From NCBI GenBank assembly GCA_022984795.1, contig JALIHJ010000031.1, positions 124,001 through 188,000 of the forward strand: DNA of 64,000 nucleotides, in the 5' to 3' direction. Source of the stretch: Fabrea salina (lineage: Eukaryota > Ciliophora > Heterotrichea > Heterotrichida > Fabreidae). The translations under genes were made by a program, and so were the position numbers. The notes beneath the pieces were generated by a model that saw only the letters and a list, made by a program, of their open reading frames with translations, was not told the DNA's origin and made no database searches. Positions 34,981 to 44,744 of the stretch are shown piece after piece (the first letter of the stretch is position 1; every line of letters starts with the position of its first letter).

Positions 34981-36630
34981 ATGGGATACAGGTTTTACAA
35001 GCTAGGCACTAGAATGGACTGGTGGGACAGGTTCCGGGCTTACAAAGAAAAGCAATTAGTCATTCCTGAATACACTTGGCAACTAGTAAGATCCAATTAG
35101 TTCTCAAACTACCCTCCTAACAAAGTAGCACCTTCAAGTGGTCCTGGAGAGTTCGAAACAAAGTCTTACACGAGCTTAATAAGCACACTCATCAAAAAAA
35201 GACCTGAGGCCAAAATAAACTTCCAGTCGTCCAACTCCAATGCCCACAGGTTCGTCAAAAGACAAATGGCACTGATTAAAAAAGGCTACACTGAAGAAAA
35301 AGCTTTTCAACTCACTGAAAATGAGTTCCACAAATCTTTTGAAAAGCAAAGAAGAAGTGCTTCAGCTCTGCACCAAGTAGCAGTGTCCAACAGACTTAGA
35401 AGCTTCATGGACCAGTACCAACAACTTTCGGTATAGTTTACTTAGGAGTATGAAGGCAGACTTAAAGTAAGGCAACTCAAAAGAGACCTTCCTAAGTTCC
35501 TTCGTTCCCAAAAAGAAATCCAAACTCTTTTCGAGAACGATTTCTTAACTAAGTACGAACCTATAGAAACTATTTTTAGGACTCAAGACAGAGGTGAAAA
35601 AGTCGACAACTCTGAATTCATTCCTAGAGCAAAGTCCATTTTGCAGTACCACAGCGAAAAAGCTTTTAAATTTGACGGACTTTCAGGACTTACTGACGAA
35701 ATGATTATGTGGAACGCTAGAGACGCTTACAGAATCCTTAGAAGAGGGTCTAGGGCTCTTTACCGGCTACTTAAAGACTTAGGTGTAAAACTTGACTCAA
35801 AGGGGGAGTTAGACCTAAGTAGCGTTGAAAATCCTTCAGTGCAGCACGCCCTTAAAAACAACCCAGCAGCTAAACTAGTTTTGGCTAGTCAAGGAGAATT
35901 TAGTGAGAAGTACATTGAAGAAGAACAAGAAGAAGAAGAACCTATCTCTACCGACGGACCTGAACCACTTGGAAAGCCTATTTTGTGGGACTCACCCAAT
36001 CCTTACAACAAGAACTACAGTTCTGTAGACCCTAGCAACGTTGAAACCAAAGAACAAAGAATGACCCGTTTGCGCAGGCTTTGGGAGCAAACCAAAAAGC
36101 AAAAACGAGACCCTCCTGAACAGTTGGAACTCCAACAAAAAGCTGTTGAAAAACTCAGAATGGTTCGCAAGAAGATAGACCAACGCTTGATGGAAATAGG
36201 CAAAGAGCCCGTTTCAGAGCCCCACAAAACAGAGTATACTCAAGAAGAGTTTTTGTCCGACAAAGATTTTGACATTAGTAGAATGACTAAGTACTTGTCA
36301 CTATCCAAAGAAGAAGTTGTTGAAACTCTAACTGATAAGTACGAGTACGAAGAAATCACTAGAATAACGACTCCTAAGATCATAGTTGAAAACACAGTGC
36401 CTGTAGGCTATGACCGCTACTACTCCTCCTACAACCAAAAGATGGAGTACAACAATGAGTCTAGTGAAAATGAAGATCAAGAAGACATAAAAGAAGTTGT
36501 TATGGTCGACTATGAAGAAGAACCTGAACGCGAAGTTGAAGAACACGGATGGGATGCCAAGAGACTCAAAAAACTCCAGAAGAGAAAATCCAGGCTGCAA
36601 GACGCCATTCTCGACCTAAGTAAAAAGTAA
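34981..36630 (+). CDS. Unidentified protein, possibly mitoribosomal (mS23-like)
   Basis: Three exons, 34981-35085, 35101-35430 and 35446-36630, give 539 residues after two 15-nt introns. The N-terminus reads MGYRFYKLGTRMDWWDRF. A segment at about 75-105 (RFVKRQMALIKKGYTEEKAFQLTENEF) resembles the RQxxLM-x-GM-x-EEAY element of mitochondrial small-subunit protein mS23/Rsm25. The rest is charged helices with an acidic C-terminal part and a basic end (KRLKKLQKRKSRLQDAI). I do not recognise a firm family. The mitoribosomal suggestion is tentative and would make it a ciliate-enlarged subunit. Confidence 0.7.
35086..35100 (+). other. 15-nt spliceosomal intron 1 (mS23-like gene)
   Basis: Sequence GTAAGATCCAATTAG, phase 0, A at position 10, ends in an in-frame TAG. 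Splicing joins EYTWQL to FSNYPPN. Confidence 0.92.
35431..35445 (+). other. 15-nt spliceosomal intron 2 (mS23-like gene)
   Basis: Sequence GTATAGTTTACTTAG, phase 0, A at position 10, with in-frame TAG at both ends. Splicing joins YQQLS to EYEGRLKV. Confidence 0.92.
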
Positions 36631-36652
36631 CTCAGTTAGTGAAGTATTAAAT

Positions 36653-39600
36653 ATGGAAAGCACTGGCAAACCCGAGCTCGAGTTAGAGGGACCTTTTGTT
36701 TCAACACGCAATTTAGTTTCTCATGGAACAGGTGAAATCCTTTTGGAGGTAGTTTCTTGCTTCTCAAGTCTTTTCACGACCAATTTAACCGAATTTAGCG
36801 AGCTAGAAAAAACAGTGGTAAAGATTTGTAAAAACCTAATAGGTGCAACTTGGGTAGAAGTCCTTATGCACGAAGAGCACCACCTGAAAGTGCTGGGTAG
36901 GTTCCAGTCCCTTGCAAAAATAGATTACAGTAGTGACTCTTTGCCAGGGTTCGTGGCTGAGCATAAAATGTACCAGATAGTAAACAATGCTCAAACTTCT
37001 AATTTCTACCTTAGTTTTCCTCAAAAACTGCTTCCCTACTGTAAAGCTACTAAAAAACTAGCAGAGCCCACTTCTCTGTGTGCAGTTCCTATAATAGACC
37101 AGGAATCGACTCAGGTTTTAGGAGTAGTGATGCTTTACAACAAACTTGATTCTAGCAACCAGCCTACCTACTTCACTTTAAACGACGTTAACATTGTCCA
37201 GGCTTTAGGAGTTCTACTCACAGGAGTCGTTACTTCTTGGAAAAAATTCACTGAATTAACCCAAAAAAACTTAAGCTACCTTAAAGCTGAGACTCAGTGC
37301 TCAAAACTTTCATGCTTTAGTAATAAACTTATTAAACGCAAGAACTTACTGCTAAAGTTAGAAGAAATCATTGAAGAAAATAACTCACTAAACGAAGAAC
37401 TACTTAAACTTCTGAATGAATGTATGGAGTCTAGTGCAGTGGCTTTATACACTCTTAAAAACGAAAACCTTGAACCATTCATAACTCAAGGAAACCTTAA
37501 AACAAACAGTAGTAAGTACGTTGCGTTTTCTAAAAGTAAGGTTCTAAACATACCTGACTTGAGTTCTGAACCACTAACTGCAGAAGAAAAGTCTCCAATG
37601 AAAAGCTCACTAAGCCATGCAATAACTCAGGAAGACAAAACTTTAGGAGTAATTGAGTTCTTTAGAGCAACTAGCACTTTCAATGAAGTAGACGAAAACT
37701 TTATAAAAAGAATTTCAAGGGTGTTAGCAAAACCTCTAGAGAACTATCAACCCAAAATAAAAGGCCTAGAAAGCCTAAAGCACTTTTCTTTGCAGAGTCA
37801 TAAACTGTTTGACTTTAAGTGTTTGTTTGAAAAAGTCAGAAAAACTTGCAGAAAGCTTGTAGAGTTTGATGCTTGTTCAGTGTACCTAATTGACCAACTA
37901 GAACAAGTAGCTTGGACTCAGGGTTTCTCTGATACTTTAAGTGTGTCTTTGCACGAAAACAACCTTTTAGCCTACGTTTATTCCCAAAAAAACTCTTTGA
38001 TCCTGCCATGCTCCCCTCTTCCTAGTTTTTATGAGCCTTACTTTTCTGGTAAAAGTGTACTAAGTGTGCCTTTTTTAAGTAAGCTTTCGAAGGACTCTGT
38101 AATTGGAGTTTTAGTTTTGACTCGAAAACACCCATTCCAAGAAAACGAATTAAACTACTTAAGTGCTTTTGCTAAAAGTTTTTCAAACACTTTAGAAGCT
38201 CTGCATTTGAGTTCTTTTAAAGACCCTAAAGAAGTTCCTGGGGAGTTCAAAAGAAAGCAATACAAAAAAAGAACCAAAATATACATTCCTAAAAAAAATC
38301 CAGAAGCTCCAAACAACTACTCAATGCTTTGCAACCTACTTGAAATCAACAAAATTCCTTACGAAAAGCAAGTTATGCTTCTGGACTTAAAAGAAAAATT
38401 ACTACTGTCTAAGAACCCTTTAAAAACACTTGCTGAATCCCTTAGTAGTATTTCTTCTTGCAAAGTAGCAGATGTGCTTATCAAAAACTCTACCGACGAA
38501 TTTTTTACTAGTCTCAAACAAGACAGGTCGTTTGAAATCTCAGGCTTGCTTGGTTTGTGCTTAACAAAGAACTCAACTGTTCTTGTAAAGGAGTCACCTT
38601 CCAGTAACTCTTTTTTCGACCCGAAAACTGACTTACTGGGTAAAAGCTTTCCAATAAACAACTTTTTAGCCCTGCCTATTTGCTCTAGGTCCAAAAAGAA
38701 CCAAGGAGCCCTGTGCTTCATAAACTCAGAGTCAAACTTTGCTGAAGAAGACTTAAAGTTCTTTGAGTACTTAGTTGTGGTGATAAGGGAACTTTTTAAG
38801 TCTGAAGACCTTGAAGACTTAGAAAACTTACTAGTTGAGTCTCGTTTGCAAAAGATCTTGTTTGAGTGCTCTAAACAAATATTTTCAGCAACTAACTACA
38901 CTCAAAGCAAAATAGTTTTGGCAAGTAGCATTTTGCAGAAAATATCTGTTGAGTTAAACTTAGAGTCTTTGATTTCTAATGCTTTAGAGGTACTCAGGGC
39001 CTTAGTTAACTCAGAAAACGCAAAGGCTATTTACTTCAGTGAAGAAAAGTTTTACTCATTCAACATAGTTGAAAACCAGTTGTGCATGCTGCCTACAGAA
39101 GAAGAGTGCGCTCTTTGGAAGAAAATTCTTGAGTCTAGGCAATGCTTTACTTACGGCAGAACTGAACAGTTTGAAAACAAACTTATTTTTCCTTTGAACA
39201 AAGGCACTAACGGCTTACTCATTGAGTTAGTCAACAAAAAAGACGAATCTTTTATAAACTACTGCGAGTATACAGTAAGGGACCAGAAAATTCTAGAAGA
39301 CTTTGCAGGAGAAATGTTTCCTCCAATTGAAAGCTTTATGCAAGAAAAGACTCCATCTACTAAGTCACTTAGAGAAACTGTGCGTAGGTACGTTTTTACA
39401 TTTGACAACTTTTCTTTCTTTCATTCAATTAAGCTATCAGGTCAAAAGTTGCTGGACTGCGAAAAAGCTACTCTTTACGTTAAATCTGGGAAAAAACTTT
39501 TTTCGGTGGACAACTATAATTCACTCGAAGTTGTTCTTGGAAAAAGAATAGTTGGAACAGTTGCACAAACAGGCAAACTTGAAAACATCAAGGATGTGCA

Positions 39601-41530
39601 CAGTGACTCTAGGTTTAACAAGCAAGAAGACTTTGTGACTGGGTATAGAACTTCCAGTATGCTGTGTGCTCCAATATTTGACTGTAAAAATAAAGTTATT
39701 GGTGTCTTGCAACTAACGAATAAAAAGAACGGGTGCTTTGGCACTGAAGACGAGCAGGTAGTGCTTAGCTTTTCAGAGATCATTTCAAGCTTTATTCAGA
39801 ACTGGGAGTTATTCCAAAGTTACGCAGACAAAAACAGCAAGTTGCAAAGCATAGCTAACTCAATTGGGAACTATGTATTGGTACTGGACTCTAAAGGCCA
39901 TCTAAGTTACAACAATAAGCCTTTGTTTGACTTGTTCGGAGTAAATGAAAGCTTTGCTAAAAACAACCACTTTTCTAGTTGGCTGAAGTACAACAGACAA
40001 CTTTTAGTCGACTTAACTAACATTTACAAGTACACCATGAAAAAGATCAAAAGAACCTCACAAAAAATAGTGCAAATGCCAATAAGAAAAACTAACTCTA
40101 TTCCTGACCTAAACAGCTTCAACTTTTCTGACTCAACACAAAAAGTATTTAACTATTCTTTAGTGACTTTAAAAGACTTCTGCATTAGTCAAGGAGGAGT
40201 CATGCTGATTCTCGAAGACGCTTCTGCTATTGAAGAACTCAACTCCAGGTTTAAGTCTATGCAAAACCAACTCATGGCACTCCAAAACCCTGTTAAAACT
40301 GAAACTTCTCTTCAAAAGTGCATAAACAAACTCCTACTAATCGCAGGCAAGTTCGACCCTGTTTCAGATGAAAACCTTCAAATCAAAGAAATAGTCAGTA
40401 CTTTGAAAAGAGGCAACCTTTACCAGGCTGAAGTACAAATACCACCAGAACTTAAGTCCCTCGAAGGCGAAATCAAAAGCCGACTGAAAGAGTACACTCA
40501 ACCTGAAAGGGTAGAGAACCACCACAGCAGCCGCAGCTACTCAAGAAAGTTCAGCATAGACGAAAACATAGAAGACTTAGGTGTTGAGTTAGAGTACATT
40601 CGCAACTGGAACTTAGACGCTTTTGAAGTAAAAGACCACTTTAAGTACATCCGAGCTATGCTAAGGGACTTTAACCTGCAAAGAATGTTTTTGATAAGGT
40701 CCAGCACACTCAGGAACTTCGTCAGCAAAGTCCAGGAAAACTACTCTATTTACGAAAACGCTTTTCATAACTTTTACCATGGGTTTTCTGTGATGCATTC
40801 TGTTTACTTTTTGCTTTCAGCAACTCCAGCTGACGAGCTGTTTAACCCTCACGAACTCCTAGCCATCTTAGTATCAGCGCTTTGCCACGATATAGGCCAC
40901 ACAGGCTACACGAATACTTTTGAAGTTAACAGGCAAAGCCGACTTGCTATTATTTACAACGACAACGCAGTGCTCGAGAACCACCACGCTGCACTTACTT
41001 TCCAGATACTTAGAAACAACTCCACTAACATATTCCAAAACATGAACGAAGACACCTACAAAGCCGTAAGGAAACTAATAATATCGTGCATTCTGGACAC
41101 TGAAATGAGCCGCCACTTTAATATAATTTCTAGCTTAACTGAGAGATTCAAAGACAAAGAAGAAAGTCCACTAGGAACTGTAGAACAAGACTATGAAAAA
41201 CTTGCAGGATTCTTAGTGCACTGCGGAGACCTTTCGCACCCAGCTAAAGAGTTCAACTTGTTTTCTAAGTGGAGCAGACTGGTTTGTGAGGAGTTTTCTA
41301 GACAGTACAACGAAGAACTCAAGCAAAACCTGCCTGTTTCAGAATTCATGAAGAACCTAGAAGAGCCTGTTTACTACTTCAAAAACGAAATAGGGTTTGT
41401 TTCGGTGCTTATCAAGCCTTTGTGGGAGTGCTTGAATTTATGGCTGCGACCGCACTTGAACCAGTGCATGCAAAACATTAACAAAAACATTGAAGAGTAC
41501 AAAAAACGAGTGGAAGAACTAGAAGGTTAA
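36653..41530 (+). CDS. Giant multi-GAF cyclic nucleotide phosphodiesterase
   Basis: 1625 residues. Six GAF-like domains can be traced at about 50-195, 250-362, 382-515, 590-715, 770-900 and 915-1050. The sixth has NKKNGCFGTEDE, which fits the NKxnFx3DE signature of cyclic-nucleotide-binding GAFs. A PAS-like domain (about 1060-1180) and a disordered linker precede the class I PDE catalytic domain (about 1360-1610) with HNFYHGFSVMHS and CHDIGHTG metal ligands intact, plus HCGDLSHPAKEF. Animal GAF-PDEs (PDE2, 5, 6, 10, 11) have two GAFs in about 900 residues, so this is nearly double. Substrate (cAMP or cGMP) cannot be told. Confidence 0.9.
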   Translation: MESTGKPELELEGPFVSTRNLVSHGTGEILLEVVSCFSSLFTTNLTEFSELEKTVVKICKNLIGATWVEVLMHEEHHLKVLGRFQSLAKIDYSSDSLPGFVAEHKMYQIVNNAQTSNFYLSFPQKLLPYCKATKKLAEPTSLCAVPIIDQESTQVLGVVMLYNKLDSSNQPTYFTLNDVNIVQALGVLLTGVVTSWKKFTELTQKNLSYLKAETQCSKLSCFSNKLIKRKNLLLKLEEIIEENNSLNEELLKLLNECMESSAVALYTLKNENLEPFITQGNLKTNSSKYVAFSKSKVLNIPDLSSEPLTAEEKSPMKSSLSHAITQEDKTLGVIEFFRATSTFNEVDENFIKRISRVLAKPLENYQPKIKGLESLKHFSLQSHKLFDFKCLFEKVRKTCRKLVEFDACSVYLIDQLEQVAWTQGFSDTLSVSLHENNLLAYVYSQKNSLILPCSPLPSFYEPYFSGKSVLSVPFLSKLSKDSVIGVLVLTRKHPFQENELNYLSAFAKSFSNTLEALHLSSFKDPKEVPGEFKRKQYKKRTKIYIPKKNPEAPNNYSMLCNLLEINKIPYEKQVMLLDLKEKLLLSKNPLKTLAESLSSISSCKVADVLIKNSTDEFFTSLKQDRSFEISGLLGLCLTKNSTVLVKESPSSNSFFDPKTDLLGKSFPINNFLALPICSRSKKNQGALCFINSESNFAEEDLKFFEYLVVVIRELFKSEDLEDLENLLVESRLQKILFECSKQIFSATNYTQSKIVLASSILQKISVELNLESLISNALEVLRALVNSENAKAIYFSEEKFYSFNIVENQLCMLPTEEECALWKKILESRQCFTYGRTEQFENKLIFPLNKGTNGLLIELVNKKDESFINYCEYTVRDQKILEDFAGEMFPPIESFMQEKTPSTKSLRETVRRYVFTFDNFSFFHSIKLSGQKLLDCEKATLYVKSGKKLFSVDNYNSLEVVLGKRIVGTVAQTGKLENIKDVHSDSRFNKQEDFVTGYRTSSMLCAPIFDCKNKVIGVLQLTNKKNGCFGTEDEQVVLSFSEIISSFIQNWELFQSYADKNSKLQSIANSIGNYVLVLDSKGHLSYNNKPLFDLFGVNESFAKNNHFSSWLKYNRQLLVDLTNIYKYTMKKIKRTSQKIVQMPIRKTNSIPDLNSFNFSDSTQKVFNYSLVTLKDFCISQGGVMLILEDASAIEELNSRFKSMQNQLMALQNPVKTETSLQKCINKLLLIAGKFDPVSDENLQIKEIVSTLKRGNLYQAEVQIPPELKSLEGEIKSRLKEYTQPERVENHHSSRSYSRKFSIDENIEDLGVELEYIRNWNLDAFEVKDHFKYIRAMLRDFNLQRMFLIRSSTLRNFVSKVQENYSIYENAFHNFYHGFSVMHSVYFLLSATPADELFNPHELLAILVSALCHDIGHTGYTNTFEVNRQSRLAIIYNDNAVLENHHAALTFQILRNNSTNIFQNMNEDTYKAVRKLIISCILDTEMSRHFNIISSLTERFKDKEESPLGTVEQDYEKLAGFLVHCGDLSHPAKEFNLFSKWSRLVCEEFSRQYNEELKQNLPVSEFMKNLEEPVYYFKNEIGFVSVLIKPLWECLNLWLRPHLNQCMQNINKNIEEYKKRVEELEG

Positions 41531-43970
41531 TTATTTCTTTTTGCTTTTATTTAGTATTATTTTTTGGAGTTCTTTGAAAAAATCTTCGTTAGCGTTGCTT
41601 CGTTTTGAGTTTAAGAGAGAGGTAACTATAATTCCTTGGAAGTTGTTTTTGTCTTGGCTGATTTGTTGCCCCGAGTAAAATACCTTCTTAGGCAGTATTA
41701 CAGGTTTTTCTTCTTCTCTGTGGTTCTTTTCTGGCTGCTTCGTTAGCGGGCACCTTAAGATGCTCCGCATGGGTGACTTTCTGAACTCAAGTGACCTGTC
41801 TACTCTTTTTCTCTCTGGAGGCACTGAGTCAGCTTCCTTTCTGTAGTTTTTGGAGCTTACGTTTGAGTTGTTCCTAGGGATCTTTTGTCTTTTTTTGGAG
41901 GGTTTTTGTTTCCGTTTTTTGGAACTTAAGAAAAGGAACTCTTGTTTTTTGTCGTCGTTGTCTGAAGCATTTGAGTCTGAACCCCCACTGTCACTTTCTT
42001 CTTCAGGGGTGTCTTGAGGCAAGTCTGATTCGCTTAGTTCTTCTAAAACTTGCATTAAGCTAAAGTCTGACTCATCAGACTCTTCTTCAGTTTCTAGTTC
42101 TTGAGTAAGATCAGGTTGGCTGCTCATAGTTTGGCTCTTGTTTACAGGCTTTTTTCTCCTTGCTGAAAAAGGAGGCATTATGCCGTTTCTCAAAAACATC
42201 AAAAGTCTTTCTACCTCGGTTCTAAAACTTTTGTTGTTCGAAAACACATAGAGTTGCTTGCACAGGTCTCTTCCTATAGACTCAAGGTGGTGAACTTGCA
42301 TATGGGGATCTTCAGAAAGTTCAGAAGGCTTGGGGTCTCTGTTTTCTAGGGCAGCTGAGTGTGTAGGTCCATAAAAAGAAGCTTCAATGGTAAAGCTGTT
42401 GCAGATTCCAAGTTGTCTGTAAGCTACAATTCTAGAGCAGCTTTCTTTGTACTTCTCCATTCTGAACTTAGAGTCACTTAGGGAAAAAAGCTTGTTTTTG
42501 CGCTTCAACAAAAAAGGAACAAGCTTCATTAAAACGTTAGAACGCTTTTCTTCAAGTCCTACGCCGTACTCTTTGCACCCGTACATAAAGATGTTTTTCT
42601 TGTTAGAGTGTCCGTGCATGTCACAGTACATAACAACGCTGTGCTCCTCTGCAAAGGTCTGCATGAACCTTTTACTCCAGTAAACAGTAGGGTGCAGGTG
42701 CTTGTTGGGTTTCTTCCAGCGCCTGTTAAGGTCCACTCCTAGCAGAGAACACCTGTAGTTGCCATAGATCACCCCGTCAGGGTTCAGCATCGGAACTATT
42801 TTAAAAACAAACTTGCGTCTTAAAAGTTTGGCTTCTTTGGCTTCGCTTAGCAAAAAGTCAATAGCGCCCTGCATCATGTAAGAAGAGTTGGACTCGCCTG
42901 GGTGGACTCGTGCACTTAGAATTACTCCTTTTTTGTCGTTGTGTTCGTTTTCTATCTATATTTACCTTACCTTGGACCAGTTTTATGTTTTTGATCTTTT
43001 CGAGGACTTTCATTTTGCCTCTTTGTCTGTTTTCTCTTTGTCTCAGAATTTTTCTGCCTGAAGCACTTTTTTGGATTTTTTCAAGTTCTTTTTCCCAAGG
43101 TGTGTAGGACTGGATGTTTTCTGTGATGGTAAGCACAGGCAGTTCGTTGCCTCCAAGAGTTTTGCAAAGAGTGTTGACTCTCAGGAAGCTTGAGTACTTT
43201 TCGTTTTCAGTGTATGAGTTCAGGTGGTTGATAAGGTCTGAGTAAGTGTAGGGGTAACAGTGTGCAAAGTAAACTGTGTCTTCTTTGTGCTCAAAAGTAA
43301 AGGTAAAACTAAGTGTGTAGTAGTGCTGCTTTATAGAACTGTTCAGAGAGCTTCTAGGAATGCTGTTGCGGTAGTAAGTTACTGCACTTCCGTCGCGGTG
43401 CCATTCTTTTTCTTTACTTTTAGTTGAAAAGACTAAAGGCCTCATTCCATAGTTGTACAAAGACTCAGGCTTCATAAAGTTAACGATTTTAAAAGTCACA
43501 GGTTGCCTCTCTCGGTAATTAGTAACTGAAAAATAAAACCACTGCACGTGGCCTTTGGTTTCTACGTCGTACTCTAGAAAAAGGTGGTATTCGTAGTCTG
43601 ATACCTTTATAGCCTTTTTCAAGTTACCTGCTTCGAAACGACTGTTGAACTTCAGAACTTTTTCTTTGGGAACAACTAGAGTGTACTCTGCAGAGTAAGT
43701 TCTTTTCGGTCCGTAGTCCTTCATATACAGGTACTGACTCCTGTCTTAATATTTCTTACCGAATTCGTTTGCAGAGTCCAGTTCTCTTCTAACTAATGGG
43801 TCAACTATTTTGGTTTTTGGAGGTGAATTGTCTAGAAAGTCTTCGTCAGATATCCGAGCAGAGGAGTCATAAACCACAATTCCTCCCATTTCGTATCTGT
43901 AAAGCATTGACCTGTCTGATTCTTTTTCTGACTTTAAATTGTCCCAAAAACTTCCCTTTCCAACTTCCAT
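41531..43970 (-). CDS. Cytosolic carboxypeptidase (CCP/AGBL), M14 tubulin deglutamylase type
   Basis: Three exons, 43760-43970, 42971-43744 and 41531-42951, give 801 residues. The CCP N-domain (about 75-230) includes FNSRFEAGNLKKAI and WFYFSVTNYRERQPVTFKIVNF. The M14 domain has HPGESNSS zinc ligands (about 345), KIVPMLNPDGVIYGNYRCSLLGVDLNRRW, MHGHS (about 435) and a catalytic Glu in FTIEASFYG (about 518). A basic insert of about 60 residues precedes HPGES. The tail (about 560-801) is disordered and charged. CCPs shorten polyglutamate side chains of tubulin in cilia. One intron is 15 nt; the other appears to be 19 nt. Confidence 0.88.
42952..42970 (-). other. 19-nt intron 2 (CCP gene), unusual length
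   Basis: Coding-strand sequence GTAAGGTAAATATAGATAG. The first 15 nt alone look like a normal intron (A at position 10, TAG end), but their removal leaves the wrong frame. Removing 19 nt restores IKLVQ-ENEHNDKKGVILSARVHPGES, the conserved M14 strand and zinc motif. The ATAG is duplicated at the 3' end. Confidence 0.75.
43745..43759 (-). other. 15-nt spliceosomal intron 1 (CCP gene)
   Basis: Coding-strand sequence GTAAGAAATATTAAG, phase 1, A at position 10. Retention gives an in-frame TAA. Splicing joins ANEF to DRSQYLYMKDYGPKR. Confidence 0.92.
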
Positions 43971-43983
43971 TTTAATTAAGTAG

Positions 43984-44718
43984 TTACTTACGCTTGTTTT
44001 TCAAAGCTTTTTCTACAGCGGCTCTTTTGGCATGGTGCTTTTCTTGGTTGCTAGGTAAGTTTTTAACTACGTTGTTGATGTTTTTGGCAACGTCTTTGAC
44101 TTCTTCTCTTTGTTTGCGTTTGAAAGTTTTGTGCATGTTTTCAGCTCTTTTTTTAGCTAGTATGTCTTTGACTTTGCCTTTGTCTCTTTGTCTAAAAGCT
44201 CTTTGAATAATTGAGGCTGCTAATTCTTTTTCGTAAGGGGATTTCTTTGGCTCTTCAAGCGGTTCTTTGGGGTGCAGAGGGGCTTTGCCAGGAGGGGGTT
44301 TGGGAAGGTCTTTTTTAATGTACTTTTGAGAAGATTTAGATGCTTTTTGTTTTTTGAGGTACTCGTTTTCTTTTCTAAGCATGTCGTTTTCAGCTATGAG
44401 TTCTGATACCTTTTTTCTGAGTGCTGTTAACTCGTCAACCTTTTTGCAGTCTTCTTGGTGTGCGGAGAACTCCCCCATTGTGACTTTTGCTTTGCAAGTT
44501 TGGCACTGGTAAGTCAGGGCTTTGTAAAAGCGCATCAAAACTTCAGAGGGTTCTGTGAGTTCGAAAGAGCAGCTTTGACACTTAGAAACTTCAGAACTGC
44601 AGTGGAAGTTCTGACACTGAGGGCACATTTTAGGAAACACTGCTACTTTAGAACAGTAGCCACATATAAAGATCTTATCAACAGCTGTTTCAAAGAGTCT
44701 AATATCTATGCCTGCCAT
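43984..44718 (-). CDS. TRAF-type/RING-like zinc-finger protein with coiled coil and IQ motif
   Basis: 244 residues. The N-terminal half has a run of CxxC pairs: CGYCSKVAVFP, CPQCQNFHCSSE, CQSC, then CQTCKAKVTMGEFSAHQEDC, resembling an incomplete RING plus a TRAF-type finger. A coiled coil follows (about 96-130). A Pro/Lys linker precedes an IQ-like element (IIQRAFRQRDKGK, about 170) and a Lys-rich helical end. Calmodulin binding through the IQ element is inferred. The RING has no clear E2-binding loop, so ligase activity is uncertain. It lies 13 nt upstream of the carboxypeptidase on the same strand. Confidence 0.75.
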   Translation of the reverse strand: MAGIDIRLFETAVDKIFICGYCSKVAVFPKMCPQCQNFHCSSEVSKCQSCSFELTEPSEVLMRFYKALTYQCQTCKAKVTMGEFSAHQEDCKKVDELTALRKKVSELIAENDMLRKENEYLKKQKASKSSQKYIKKDLPKPPPGKAPLHPKEPLEEPKKSPYEKELAASIIQRAFRQRDKGKVKDILAKKRAENMHKTFKRKQREEVKDVAKNINNVVKNLPSNQEKHHAKRAAVEKALKNKRK

Positions 44719-44744
44719 TGCTAATTACTGAGTTCATTAATTAA

